Shown: positions 34,148-42,920 of the stretch, piece after piece | How positions within the stretch are numbered: position 1 is the first letter of the stretch | How the letters are laid out: every line of letters begins with the position of its first letter | From: Oscillospiraceae bacterium | Lineage (GTDB): Bacteria; Bacillota; Clostridia; Oscillospirales; Ruminococcaceae | NCBI GenBank assembly: GCA_022800935.1 | Contig: JAAWRH010000012.1 | Span: 1 to 64,000, forward strand | Direction: 5' to 3' | DNA length: 64,000 bases | The notes under the pieces: generated by a model | What the model saw: only the letters and a program-made list of their open reading frames with translations | The model's database searches: none | What the model was told of the DNA's origin: nothing | Translations under genes and position numbers: made by a program

Positions 34148-35089
34148 ATGCCGGTCAAAGAGACGCGCACGTCCAAAAAAAGCCTGATGCAGCGGATACG
34201 CCGGGAGCTTGTTGTCAACCGGTACAACTTCCTGCTGCTGGCCCCAGTTCTACTCTATTATATCCTATTCCACTACTGGCCGATGTACGGGGCACAGATC
34301 GCTTTCCGGGATTACTCCCCGGCAAAGGGTATCCTGTCCAGCCCCTGGGTGGGCTTCCAGTACTTCCAGCAGTTTTTTACCTCCTACTACTTCGGCCGGT
34401 TGATTGTCAACACCGTCAAGCTGAGCGTTTTTAACCTATTGTGGGGATTCCCCGCGCCGGTTCTGCTGGCGCTGCTGCTCAACGAGGTAACGCACCAGGG
34501 CTTCAAGCGTGTAGTCCAAACCATCACCTATCTTCCTCACTTTATCTCTTTGGTGGTGATTTGCGGCATTATTTTGGACTTTACCAAGCTGGACGGGGTG
34601 GTAAATCAGCTTATTGCCCTCTTTGGGGGAGAACCGATCTCCTTTATGCTTTCTCCCCAGTGGTTCCGAACCGTTTACATCTCCACAAGCATCTGGCAGG
34701 AAATTGGATGGGGCTCCATCATCTATCTTTCCACCATCTCCAGTATTCCCCAGGACCTCTATGAGGCGGCGGAGATGGACGGGGCGGGGCGAATCCTGCA
34801 AACCATTCATATTACCCTGCCAGGCATCACCCCAACCATTACTGTACTGCTGATCCTGCGGGTTGGACGGCTGATGAGCCTGGGATATGAGAAGGTTCTG
34901 CTGCTCTATAACGAGAGCACTTATGAAACGGCGGATATTATCTCCACCTATGTGTACCGCCGGGGCATTCTCAACGCGGAATACAGCTTTAGTGCGGCAG
35001 TAGGGCTTTTTAACTCGGTAATCAATTTGTTCCTAGTGGTAGCGGTCAATTACATCAGCGGCAAGGTGAGCGAAAACAGTCTGTGGTAA
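34148..35089 (+). CDS. Sugar ABC transporter permease (LplB family)
   Basis: A 313-residue membrane protein with six predicted helices, starting with NFLLLAPVLLYYILFHYWPM, then YGAQIAFRDYSPAKGILSSPWVGF, the LplB hallmark. The cytoplasmic coupling (EAA) loop reads EAAEMDGAGRILQTIHITLPG. It pairs with the downstream LplC-type permease to form the channel of an oligosaccharide importer. ATG 34148 is seven bases after AAGGAGG; the ATG at 34142 is too close to it. The gene lies 30 bases after the binding-protein gene. Confidence 0.93.
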   Translation: MPVKETRTSKKSLMQRIRRELVVNRYNFLLLAPVLLYYILFHYWPMYGAQIAFRDYSPAKGILSSPWVGFQYFQQFFTSYYFGRLIVNTVKLSVFNLLWGFPAPVLLALLLNEVTHQGFKRVVQTITYLPHFISLVVICGIILDFTKLDGVVNQLIALFGGEPISFMLSPQWFRTVYISTSIWQEIGWGSIIYLSTISSIPQDLYEAAEMDGAGRILQTIHITLPGITPTITVLLILRVGRLMSLGYEKVLLLYNESTYETADIISTYVYRRGILNAEYSFSAAVGLFNSVINLFLVVAVNYISGKVSENSLW

Positions 35090-35186
35090 AACGGCCTGCG
35101 CATCCGCCGGAACAACCGTTCCCCGCCAATGCCGGTCCCGATTCCCGTCAACGGCATCCCGGTTCCGAAAGGTCAGGTGATTATTT

Positions 35187-36062
35187 GTGATAAAAAAGAC
35201 CCCAGCCCGAAAGGCTTTTCTCATCTGCAACGCGATTTTTCTTGTTTTTCTCTGTATTATTACCCTTTATCCTATTTTGTTTGTCCTCTTTGCTTCCTTC
35301 AGCGATCCCGGACTCATGATGAAACACACCGGGCTCCTCCTCAAGCCGGAGGGCTTTTCCCTGGAGGCGTACCGTGCGGTGATGCAGAATCCAAATGTCT
35401 GGAGGGGATACGGCAATACTCTGTTTGTTGTTCTGATTGGAACCTTTTTGAGCCTGATGACCACCGCTATGGCAGCCTATGCCCTGTCCAGAAGAAGTAT
35501 GGCGACTCGGCGGTTTTTCATGCTGATGATTATCTTTACCATGATGTTTTCTGGCGGACTGATTCCCCTGTTCCTCGTTGTCCGGGACATTGGACTGTAC
35601 AATACCCGCTGGTCCCTTATCCTGCCGGTAATGGTCAACGCCACCAATCTGACCATTATGCGCACCTCCTTTCAGGAGCTGCCCGTCAGCCTGGAGGAAT
35701 CGGCTAAAATTGACGGGGCCAACGATTTGGTGATTTTTGCCCGCATTTGCCTGCCCCTGTGCAAGGCAACCATGGCGGTCATGTGTTTGTACTACGGAGT
35801 GGCCTATTGGAATTCCTGGTTCCAGGCCTCTATCTACCTGCGCAGGCGCGAGCTGTTTCCCCTACAGTTAATCTTGCGGGAAATCCTGATTATGAACGAC
35901 ACCTCCTCCATGGACGGGGGAAGCGTCGGCGACCAGGAGATGATAGGAGAAACCATCAAATACGCCACTATTATCATATCCACCCTGCCCATTCTGGTCC
36001 TGTACCCGTTTTTGCAGAAATACTTTGTCAAAGGGGTCATGATTGGGGCGGTAAAGGGCTGA
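35187..36062 (+). CDS. Sugar ABC transporter permease (LplC/YtcP family)
   Basis: A 291-residue permease with six membrane segments (first: AFLICNAIFLVFLCIITLYP). The EAA loop reads ESAKIDGANDLVIFARICLPL, and the C-terminus has the LplC/YtcP ending YPFLQKYFVKGVMIGAVKG. The GTG at 35187 is preceded by AGGTGA. The 97-base spacing after the first permease is longer than usual but has no terminator. Together with the previous two genes it makes a complete importer except for the ATPase. Confidence 0.93.
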   Translation: MIKKTPARKAFLICNAIFLVFLCIITLYPILFVLFASFSDPGLMMKHTGLLLKPEGFSLEAYRAVMQNPNVWRGYGNTLFVVLIGTFLSLMTTAMAAYALSRRSMATRRFFMLMIIFTMMFSGGLIPLFLVVRDIGLYNTRWSLILPVMVNATNLTIMRTSFQELPVSLEESAKIDGANDLVIFARICLPLCKATMAVMCLYYGVAYWNSWFQASIYLRRRELFPLQLILREILIMNDTSSMDGGSVGDQEMIGETIKYATIIISTLPILVLYPFLQKYFVKGVMIGAVKG

Positions 36063-36110
36063 TGAAAAAACATACCAATTTTTGCTAAATATTTTAAGGA
36101 GGTAACTTTT

Positions 36111-36791
36111 ATGTATCAGGTCGTAAAATCCTACCCGCGTCCTTCGGAGGAGCTTCTCAAGCAGTATCAGTCCATGCAGGCGGCAACGCTCCACGAGGTC
36201 ATGGGAAAGCGCGGGGCAATGACCCATGATATCCGTCCCGTCTGGCCGGGAAGCTTTGTTGTTGGCTCTGCGCTGACCGTCAAAGCACGCCCCGGTGACA
36301 ACCTGATGCTCCACAAGGCGGTGTCCATGGCCCGTCCCGGCGATATTCTGGTGGTGGATGTGGACGGCTTCTGCGAGGGGGGCATCTGGGGTGAAATCAT
36401 CACCACTGCCGCCAAAATGAAGGGTATCTGCGGCATTGTCACCAACGGCTCGGTTCGGGACACCATGCCCATCCGGGAGCTGGATTTCCCCATGTTCTGC
36501 CGCGGCATTTCCATGAAGGGCACCACCAAAATGACCCCCGGTACCATCAACAATCCCGTCATTGTCTGTGGCGTTACGGTACATCCCGGCGACATCGTTC
36601 TGGGGGACAATGACGGCGTGGTGGTGGTCCCCCTGGCAGAAGCGGAAGAGGTTCTCAAGGCGGCCCGGCAAAAGGAGGCAGCGGAGGCCGCCATCATGGA
36701 AAAGGTGCGCGCCGGAGAATGCACCATGGACCTGCTGGGGATTCAAAAGGCATTTGACGCCCTGGGGCTTTCGGAGGAACAGGAGGGATAA
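36111..36791 (+). CDS. RraA/HMG-CHA aldolase family protein
   Basis: A 226-residue protein of the RraA fold. It has the aldolase signature: the GIVTNGSVRDTMPIRE segment with the Arg-Asp pair used by 4-hydroxy-4-methyl-2-oxoglutarate aldolases for substrate and metal binding, and GDIVLGDNDGVVVVPL near the C-terminus. Catalytic members cleave 4-hydroxy-2-oxo diacids to pyruvate or decarboxylate oxaloacetate; true RraA RNase E inhibitors lack this catabolic context. Here it follows the importer by 48 bases and precedes two dehydrogenases, so a retro-aldol step releasing a 2-oxoacid is the working guess. AAGGAGG precedes the ATG. Confidence 0.85.
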   Translation: MYQVVKSYPRPSEELLKQYQSMQAATLHEVMGKRGAMTHDIRPVWPGSFVVGSALTVKARPGDNLMLHKAVSMARPGDILVVDVDGFCEGGIWGEIITTAAKMKGICGIVTNGSVRDTMPIRELDFPMFCRGISMKGTTKMTPGTINNPVIVCGVTVHPGDIVLGDNDGVVVVPLAEAEEVLKAARQKEAAEAAIMEKVRAGECTMDLLGIQKAFDALGLSEEQEG

Positions 36792-36794
36792 GCA

Positions 36795-37844
36795 GTGCGT
36801 TTTTCCATATCGACGCTGAAAACCTTTACCCTGGCCATTCTGGAAAAGGCGGGATACTCCGGCGAGGACGCGGCGTATTTTGCGGACAGCCTTCTGTTTG
36901 CCAATGAGCGCGGAGTGGATTCCCACGGCGTCACCCGCCTGCGGACCTACGCCAAGCGGATTGCCAGCGGCGTGGTAGACTCACACGCCCATGTCAAAGT
37001 AACCAATGACAGCGATACCTTCCTGGCGGTAGACGGTGCCAACGCCATGGGAGTAATCATCTGCCGGGAAACACTGGACCTATGCATAGAACGCGCCCGG
37101 CGGTTCGGAAGCTGCTTTGCGGCGGTCAGCCATGGAAACCACTTTGGAACCGGCGCTTTTCACGCTCTATACGGGGCCGAGCGGAGTATGATTACTGTCG
37201 CCCTCTCCAACACCTCCCCCTGCGTTGCCCCTACAGGAGCGCGTACCGCGTTCCTGGGAACCAATCCCCTGGCCATCGCATTTCCCAGCCGCAAATACGG
37301 CGCGCTGGTACTGGACATGGCCACCTGCACTGTTGCGCAGGGCAAGGTGATATTGGCGGAAAAGGAGGGGAAAAAGATTCCCCTCGGCTGGGCGGTTGGC
37401 CCGGACGGCAGTCCAACGGACGATCCCAAAGCGGCGCTTCAAGGGGCCATGCTCCCCTTTGGAGGGGCAAAGGGATATGGAATCTCCCTGGTGATTGAAG
37501 TCCTTTGCAGCGTCCTTTCCGGCGCGCCTATCTCCAAGGACACCAGGTCCTTCTGGAATGATTTTGAGCGTCCCCAGGATTTAGGGTTCTTCCTGGGAGT
37601 GATGGACATCGCCGCACTTCTGCCGCTGGAGCTATTCCTGGACCGGGTGGATGAGGTGTTTGACCGGATTAAGGCGCTGCCAAAGGCCCCAGGCGTGGAG
37701 GAAATCTATCTGCCCGGAGAGCTTGAAACGCTGCACGCCCGGCGCGCCCAGACAGAGGGGATTGAACTGGGAGAGGGCGTCCGACGGGATTTGCTCCAGC
37801 TGGCTGAGGAGTATGGCGTCCCCACATCGCTGCTGGACGGCTAA
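36795..37844 (+). CDS. Ldh family (type 2 malate/L-lactate dehydrogenase) oxidoreductase
   Basis: A 349-residue NAD(P)-dependent enzyme of the MDH/LDH type-2 family, which includes ureidoglycolate, sulfolactate and 2,3-diketo-L-gulonate dehydrogenases. Visible motifs are ERGVDSHGVTRLRTYAKRI with the conserved catalytic His, SHGNHFGTGAFHA, the cofactor region GTNPLAIAFPS and GAKGYGISLVIEVLC. The GTG start at 36795 follows AGGAGGG and lies three bases after the RraA-family stop; its end overlaps the ribosome site of the next gene. It would oxidise or reduce a 2-hydroxyacid in the pathway. The precise substrate is unknown. Confidence 0.9.
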   Translation: MRFSISTLKTFTLAILEKAGYSGEDAAYFADSLLFANERGVDSHGVTRLRTYAKRIASGVVDSHAHVKVTNDSDTFLAVDGANAMGVIICRETLDLCIERARRFGSCFAAVSHGNHFGTGAFHALYGAERSMITVALSNTSPCVAPTGARTAFLGTNPLAIAFPSRKYGALVLDMATCTVAQGKVILAEKEGKKIPLGWAVGPDGSPTDDPKAALQGAMLPFGGAKGYGISLVIEVLCSVLSGAPISKDTRSFWNDFERPQDLGFFLGVMDIAALLPLELFLDRVDEVFDRIKALPKAPGVEEIYLPGELETLHARRAQTEGIELGEGVRRDLLQLAEEYGVPTSLLDG

Positions 37845-37861
37845 TGAAAGGAGGAAGCTTT

Positions 37862-38758
37862 ATGCCGGATATTAAAACAATCGGATTTGTGGGCCTGGGG
37901 AATATGGGCGGACCAATGGCTAAAAACCTTATCAAGGCCGGATACAGTCTTTGGGTTTATGATCTCAACCCCGCCGCTGTCAAAGCGCTCACAGAGCTGG
38001 GAGCAAATCCCGCCTGTTCTTTGGGAGAACTGACGGAGCGGTCGGATGCCATCGTAACCATTTTGCCCGCCGACAAGCAGATTAGGGAGGTTTACACCGG
38101 CCAAGACGGCATCCTGGACCACATCTCCGCTCCCAAGCTCTGTATTGAGATGACCTCGGCTATGGGCTCCACCCTGCGGGAGGTCGCCCAAGAGGCAAAA
38201 AGGCGGGAATGCCCTGCCAGGTTTGTGGACGCTCCGGTCAGCGGAGGCGTTCCAGGGGCAGAAGCAGGGACCCTTACCATTATGGTGGGCGGAGAGGAAA
38301 GAGATGCGGAAAGGGCGTGGCCGGTTCTCTCAGTATTGGGCTCAACCTTAAAGCGGGCGGGAAGGCTGGGTGACGGCAAAGCCTTTAAGATGCTCAACCA
38401 AATGCTGAACGCTATGAACACTGCGGCACTCTGTGAGGCGCTTTTATTGGCCGATAAGCTGAACCTGGACGGCTGGCGGCTTCTGGAAATTCTGGGGGAA
38501 AGCAGCGGCGGCTCCTGGGTATCCGCCCATAACGGGGAAAAGTTTCTCCTTTCCGGCCAGTACCAGGGCGGGTTTAAGGTCTCCCTGATGAAAAAGGACG
38601 TGGGGCTCGCCATGGCGGAGGCACGGCGGCTCGGTTTGGAGCTGCCCGCCGCAAACTTGGTTATGGAGTCGCTGGAAAAAACAGTGGAACGGTTTGGGTC
38701 GGACCCCAATTATAACATTCTCTTTGAGTGGATGAAAGGAGCGTATCAAAATGGCTGA
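37862..38758 (+). CDS. 3-hydroxyisobutyrate / tartronate-semialdehyde reductase family dehydrogenase
   Basis: A 298-residue beta-hydroxyacid dehydrogenase. The cofactor motif is GFVGLGNMGGPMAKNL; the substrate signature DAPVSGGVPGAEAGTLTIM and the catalytic lysine region GDGKAFKMLNQMLNA are complete. GarR/GlxR-type members reduce tartronate semialdehyde to glycerate; others act on 3-hydroxyisobutyrate or L-threonate. ATG 37862 follows AAAGGAGG; the earlier in-frame ATG at 37844 lies before that ribosome site. Its stop overlaps the start of the next gene by eight bases. With the hydroxypyruvate-reductase-like gene on the other strand it suggests three-carbon products. Confidence 0.9.
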   Translation: MPDIKTIGFVGLGNMGGPMAKNLIKAGYSLWVYDLNPAAVKALTELGANPACSLGELTERSDAIVTILPADKQIREVYTGQDGILDHISAPKLCIEMTSAMGSTLREVAQEAKRRECPARFVDAPVSGGVPGAEAGTLTIMVGGEERDAERAWPVLSVLGSTLKRAGRLGDGKAFKMLNQMLNAMNTAALCEALLLADKLNLDGWRLLEILGESSGGSWVSAHNGEKFLLSGQYQGGFKVSLMKKDVGLAMAEARRLGLELPAANLVMESLEKTVERFGSDPNYNILFEWMKGAYQNG

Positions 38759-39920
38759 AACGGCAAAAACAAAGGATTACCACAACAGCTTGCTTTTTCA
38801 AAAAATACATGGATACATAGCCGCCGGATCGGTGGGAAACTCCATGGGGGAGCTGATGGAGGGCTTTACGGTGGAGGAACGGCGGAAATACTGGGGATGG
38901 GTGGATTACCTGCCGGAGGTCACTAAAGTAAACGGCGGGCGCCCGCAGGAGAGCGTCAACCATCGCGCCTCCAACCCCTTTGACGTGGGTCTGGGACATC
39001 CCCCCTGCGGCAAAACCCAGACGCGCAAGCCCGGCACCACCGAGGACGGGGAGGAGCGTTTCCGCATTTTATCCTCCGCGATTATCAAAAAGGGCGGCCG
39101 GATTGATCTGTGGGACCTGGCCACAGCCTGGGCGGAAATGGTCACTCCCGATAAATTCGGCTGGCTGCTGGGGAGTCAGGACCAGGTTATCTACTATTCC
39201 ATCAAGGCGGGCATCCCTCCATGGGATGTAGGGGTGCACGCCTCCTGGCCCGGACTTTACGGAACCACCAAGATGATGGGCGCGGTAGGCGTAGTCAACG
39301 CCTGTTATCCGGAACAGGCGGCCCAGGACGCGCGGGAACTGGCCCGCCTCAAGGATGTTCGGGGCGTTCCGGGCAACTATGCGGTAGAGGTAGCGGGGGC
39401 ACACTGCGCCGGTGTGGCAGAGGCCCTCAAGCCTACAGCCACCATTGACAGTGTGATTCAGGCAGCGGCAAAAGAGCTTGGTCCAGCCCCCCGCAGGGAA
39501 TTCCTCGACGTACAGGAGATGGCCCGCAGCTGCGGGAAGGACCCGGAGGCCTTCGGGATACAGCTTCAGGATAAGTATGAAAACCGTCAGGTATCCAACG
39601 CTGTGGAGATTCTCAGCGCGGCCTATGGACTGCTTTACATCAGCGATGCCGATCCAAGGAACGCCATTGTCTATGCGGTCAACTCTGGCCGGGACACCGA
39701 CTGCCGGGCGCACACTGTTGGTTCTCTCGCTGGGGCGCTGAAGGGAATTGATGCGGTTCCCGTCGAATGGTGGCAGCTGGTAGATGAAACCATGAAGACT
39801 GACCCGCACACTGTATCCAATCGAACTTCGGTGGAGACGGCGGAGGGATTATATCAGGCGGCCGTCAACAATATGGAGCGGATGCGCCGGGCTGTTGAGG
39901 AGGTAGAGAGCCTCATATAA
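38751..39920 (+). CDS. ADP-ribosylglycohydrolase family protein
   Basis: A 389-residue all-helical protein of the ADP-ribosylglycohydrolase (ARH) superfamily. The first metal-binding region reads GSVGNSMGE then TTEDGEE (canonical ARH enzymes have a TDDT-type motif), and the second reads SGRDTDCRAHTVGSLAGA (canonical GGDTDT). The fold is thus kept while metal ligands differ, which points to a changed substrate. ARH enzymes cleave N- or O-glycosidic bonds to ribose. As the last gene of a sugar-uptake operon it may hydrolyse an imported glycoside or nucleoside-like conjugate and not protein-bound ADP-ribose. GAAAGGAG precedes the ATG; it overlaps the previous gene by eight bases. Confidence 0.88.
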   Translation: MAETAKTKDYHNSLLFQKIHGYIAAGSVGNSMGELMEGFTVEERRKYWGWVDYLPEVTKVNGGRPQESVNHRASNPFDVGLGHPPCGKTQTRKPGTTEDGEERFRILSSAIIKKGGRIDLWDLATAWAEMVTPDKFGWLLGSQDQVIYYSIKAGIPPWDVGVHASWPGLYGTTKMMGAVGVVNACYPEQAAQDARELARLKDVRGVPGNYAVEVAGAHCAGVAEALKPTATIDSVIQAAAKELGPAPRREFLDVQEMARSCGKDPEAFGIQLQDKYENRQVSNAVEILSAAYGLLYISDADPRNAIVYAVNSGRDTDCRAHTVGSLAGALKGIDAVPVEWWQLVDETMKTDPHTVSNRTSVETAEGLYQAAVNNMERMRRAVEEVESLI

Positions 39921-39990
39921 TGTTGCTTTGTGATGATTGCATGCACCAAGAGTGTGAGCAAATCTAATGATTGGATAAATAACTGAAAAG

Positions 39991-40032
39991 AGGACGTATA
40001 TCTGCCGGAAATGCAGGGATACGTCCTTTTTA
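39991..40032 (+). terminator. Terminator of the catabolic operon
   Basis: AGGACGTAT (39991-39999) pairs with ATACGTCCT (40019-40027), with an inner CTGC/GCAG pairing, and is followed by TTTTT. It lies 70 bases after the last gene. Confidence 0.88.
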
Positions 40033-40070
40033 ATGTTATTTTCCAAGATATAGTCATGTGATCTTACGGC

Positions 40071-41345
40071 TTAAAAAAATTCGACGCGGCCAAGGAGCAG
40101 ATCTATCAGATTGCAATGAAAAATTCCGTTGTCATCATAGAAGTGATGTGGAATATCCATACGGACGATAATTTTTTTGAAAAAGTCCTTTGTCAGCATT
40201 AAAGATGTCAGTTCAGAGGATTCTTTTTTATCTGTATCCATTTGGAAAGCTGACTGGATATAGATTTTTTTGTCTGCATCATTCACAACAAAGTCTATTT
40301 CCTTTTGTGCATTTGTACCGCCAATACGGTCAGTCACAACACCAACATCGACAGAATATCCCCGACGCAGAAGCTCGTTATAAATGATGTTTTCCATAAG
40401 GTGTCCGGGGTCATATTGGCGGTAATTCAATCTCGCGTTGCGAAGACCAATATCTGTGTAGTAATATTTGTTAGGATATTTAAAATAGGTTTTTCCTTTC
40501 ACATCATAGCGCTTTGCCATAGAAACAAGGAAAGAATCAATAATGTGCTGTACATAGTTGGAAACCAATGTGGAATTGACCTTTTCATTCTTTATGCTGG
40601 TCAGTGCATTGGCAATATTTGTAGGGTTGGTCAGAGAACTAATCTGTGAAGCGAGAAAGTCCAGAATATCATTTAGAATATCCTCACGTTCGATACTGTT
40701 GCGCTCAACAATATCCTTTATATACAATTCGCTGTATAGGGAGGTCAAATAGTCTTTTTTATCCTTTTCCTCTTTTAGTGCCAGCAGGCGCGGCATGCCG
40801 CCGTAAAGCATATAGGTGTCCAGTGCCTTTCGTTCATCACCGCCTATATGGGAGTAGAACTCTTCAAAGGACAATGGGAAGACGTGAATTTGTGCAGCAC
40901 GGCCGCGGAACTCTGTAGCGATATCTTTTGAAAGCCCCTTTGAGTTACTGCCTGTCACATATACATCCAAATTCTTATATGCTTTGAGTTCGTTCAGCAT
41001 ATCGTAAATGGAAACTTCAATCCCACCGTTTTCCTTATCAATGATCCTTGCAGTAAGCTGCACCTCGTCAATGAAAAGATAAAATTTTTCACCCTTCTGC
41101 TCTGCAACAAGGTTTTCAACATATTCACAAAGGGTGATAGGATTTCTGAACTTATAATAGCGTCTCTGGTCCAATTCAATTTTTATGATGTGGTCTTGCT
41201 GAACACCCTGTGAGAGAAGATACTCATAAAACAAGTCAAACAGCAGTACCGACTTTCCGCAGCGGCGGATGCCGGTGATTACCTTGACCTCTCCGTTCCA
41301 CATGTTATGAATCATGCGATTCAAATAAAAATCTCGTTTAATCAT
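40071..41345 (-). CDS. ATP-binding protein with DUF4143 domain
   Basis: A 424-residue protein of the widespread AAA_14/DUF4143 family. The P-loop GIRRCGKSVLL lies near residue 25, Walker B as FYLFIDEVQL near 95, sensor-like VYVTGSNSKGLS near 130, and the C-terminal DUF4143 nuclease-like part contains GHLMENIIYNELLRRGY and KEIDFVV, as in restriction-fold proteins. The biological role is unknown; the family is common in gut Clostridia and often strain-variable. ATG 41345 follows GAGGTG by about six bases. Base composition is clearly more AT-rich than the flanking operons, suggesting acquisition. The 41346-41764 gap upstream holds nothing I can name. Confidence 0.88.
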   Translation of the reverse strand: MIKRDFYLNRMIHNMWNGEVKVITGIRRCGKSVLLFDLFYEYLLSQGVQQDHIIKIELDQRRYYKFRNPITLCEYVENLVAEQKGEKFYLFIDEVQLTARIIDKENGGIEVSIYDMLNELKAYKNLDVYVTGSNSKGLSKDIATEFRGRAAQIHVFPLSFEEFYSHIGGDERKALDTYMLYGGMPRLLALKEEKDKKDYLTSLYSELYIKDIVERNSIEREDILNDILDFLASQISSLTNPTNIANALTSIKNEKVNSTLVSNYVQHIIDSFLVSMAKRYDVKGKTYFKYPNKYYYTDIGLRNARLNYRQYDPGHLMENIIYNELLRRGYSVDVGVVTDRIGGTNAQKEIDFVVNDADKKIYIQSAFQMDTDKKESSELTSLMLTKDFFKKIIVRMDIPHHFYDDNGIFHCNLIDLLLGRVEFF

Positions 41346-41764
41346 TATAATCACCTCGTACTTGCAACAAATTCGTCTCTACTTTCTTGTATAGTATACC
41401 ATGATTTGCGAAAATTATCAATAGAAATGCGGAAGTCCATACATAATAGTTACGACAAATACGTCGCAAGTACAATGTGAGGAGTGTCAGATGCTGTCCA
41501 GGATTCAGGTATTGGGGCAAAAACCCATTTACGGGTAGCAAAAAACAGACCTATGCAAATGCCATACCGTGCCAACCCAACTCAGCTTGCTGGCAGGGGG
41601 CTTCGTCTTTGCTATGAGATTTGACGTTTGCTTTCAAACAGGTCCTAGTATCTCCTATTTTTATTCAGAGGTGCGAAACAGAGCGTTTTAGATATAATAC
41701 ACAATAAAGTCGTTTATTCGCACTTATATATGTAAAAGAATACTATTAAAAACACAAAGTGTTA

Positions 41765-41793
41765 TTGACTTACACATATAGACCTGTTACACT
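41765..41793 (+). promoter_or_regulatory. Promoter of the second LplB/LplC transporter operon
   Basis: TTGACT (41765-41770), 17-base spacer, TACACT (41788-41793). The leader before the TTG start is about 155 bases. No copy of the GGGTGAAA repeat is present here. Confidence 0.65.
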
Positions 41794-41956
41794 AAAAATA
41801 GTTTTACAACATATTTTCGTCGTTTCTGACAGATTTTTTGCACATAGGTCTACAGCCTTTATCACTCTTTATACTCGGTTTATCGTAAGTGATTTGCTGG
41901 ATATATAAGCTGATGCTCCAAATAGATAGACTTATTTTCCGATAGGAGGGTTTTTC

Positions 41957-42907
41957 TTGTCCAAACATAAAAAACGATTGATAGGAGATACATCTGCTAA
42001 TTTAAGGACATCAATTATGAAAGTCATCCGAAATGATTGGCAGCTGTATTTACTCATTCTCCCTGCGGTTGTCTATGTCTTTATTTTCCATTATATTCCG
42101 ATGTACGGTGTACAAATCGCGTTTAAAGATTTCAGCACCCGTCTCGGCATATGGAATAGCCCATGGGTTGGTTTCAAGCATTTTATTCGGTTTGTTACCT
42201 ATCCCAATTTTAAAAAAATTATCTGGAACACCCTGTCGATTACGCTGTACAACCTGATGACCTATCCGATTCCTATTATCTTGGCGCTGCTTATCAATGA
42301 GCTAAACAACCAGCGTTTTCGTAAAGTGGTGCAGATGGTGAGTTATGCGCCGCATTTCGTTTCAACTGTAGTTGTCTGTTCCATGCTCATTCTTTTTACC
42401 GATAATAATAACGGACTGTTTAACCACATCATTCGGGCTTTAGGCGGGACTGGAAGCGATTGGTTAAGCAAGCCCTCTCTATTCCCCAGCCTATATGTCT
42501 GGTCAAGCGTTTGGCAGAGCGCCGGGTGGAGTACAATTATCTTCCTTGCCGCTTTGGCTGGAGTATCGCCGGAACTATATGAGGCCGCTTATATGGATGG
42601 CGCTTCCCGCTTGCAGATCATCCTGCACGTCAATATCCCGGCTCTTGCGCCTACGATTATTACAATGTTTATCATGCGTGTAGGGCAGATCATGTCTCTC
42701 GGCTTTGAAAAGATTTACCTGCTGCAAAATTCTTTGAATCTGGATGCTTCTCAAGTTATTTCCACCTATGTTTATGAAATGGGTGTGCGCAATGGGCAAT
42801 TCAGTTATGCGTCCGCTATCGACCTATTCAACACGGTCATTAATATCCTGCTGCTTCTTGTGGTCAATAAAATCAGCCAACGGAGTGCAGGCGTCGGCAT
42901 CTGGTAA
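41957..42907 (+). CDS. Sugar ABC transporter permease (LplB family), second copy
   Basis: A 316-residue permease similar in layout to the one at 34.1 kb: LYLLILPAVVYVFIFHYIPM, then YGVQIAFKDFSTRLGIWNSP, EAA loop EAAYMDGASRLQIILHVNIPA, and a C-terminus ending KISQRSAGVGIW. The TTG start at 41957 is seven bases after AGGAGGG. Codon and base usage are AT-richer than at 34 kb, so this is not a recent local duplication. It is followed after 13 bases by its LplC partner. Confidence 0.93.
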   Translation: MSKHKKRLIGDTSANLRTSIMKVIRNDWQLYLLILPAVVYVFIFHYIPMYGVQIAFKDFSTRLGIWNSPWVGFKHFIRFVTYPNFKKIIWNTLSITLYNLMTYPIPIILALLINELNNQRFRKVVQMVSYAPHFVSTVVVCSMLILFTDNNNGLFNHIIRALGGTGSDWLSKPSLFPSLYVWSSVWQSAGWSTIIFLAALAGVSPELYEAAYMDGASRLQIILHVNIPALAPTIITMFIMRVGQIMSLGFEKIYLLQNSLNLDASQVISTYVYEMGVRNGQFSYASAIDLFNTVINILLLLVVNKISQRSAGVGIW

Positions 42908-42920
42908 AGGAGGAAGCAGA

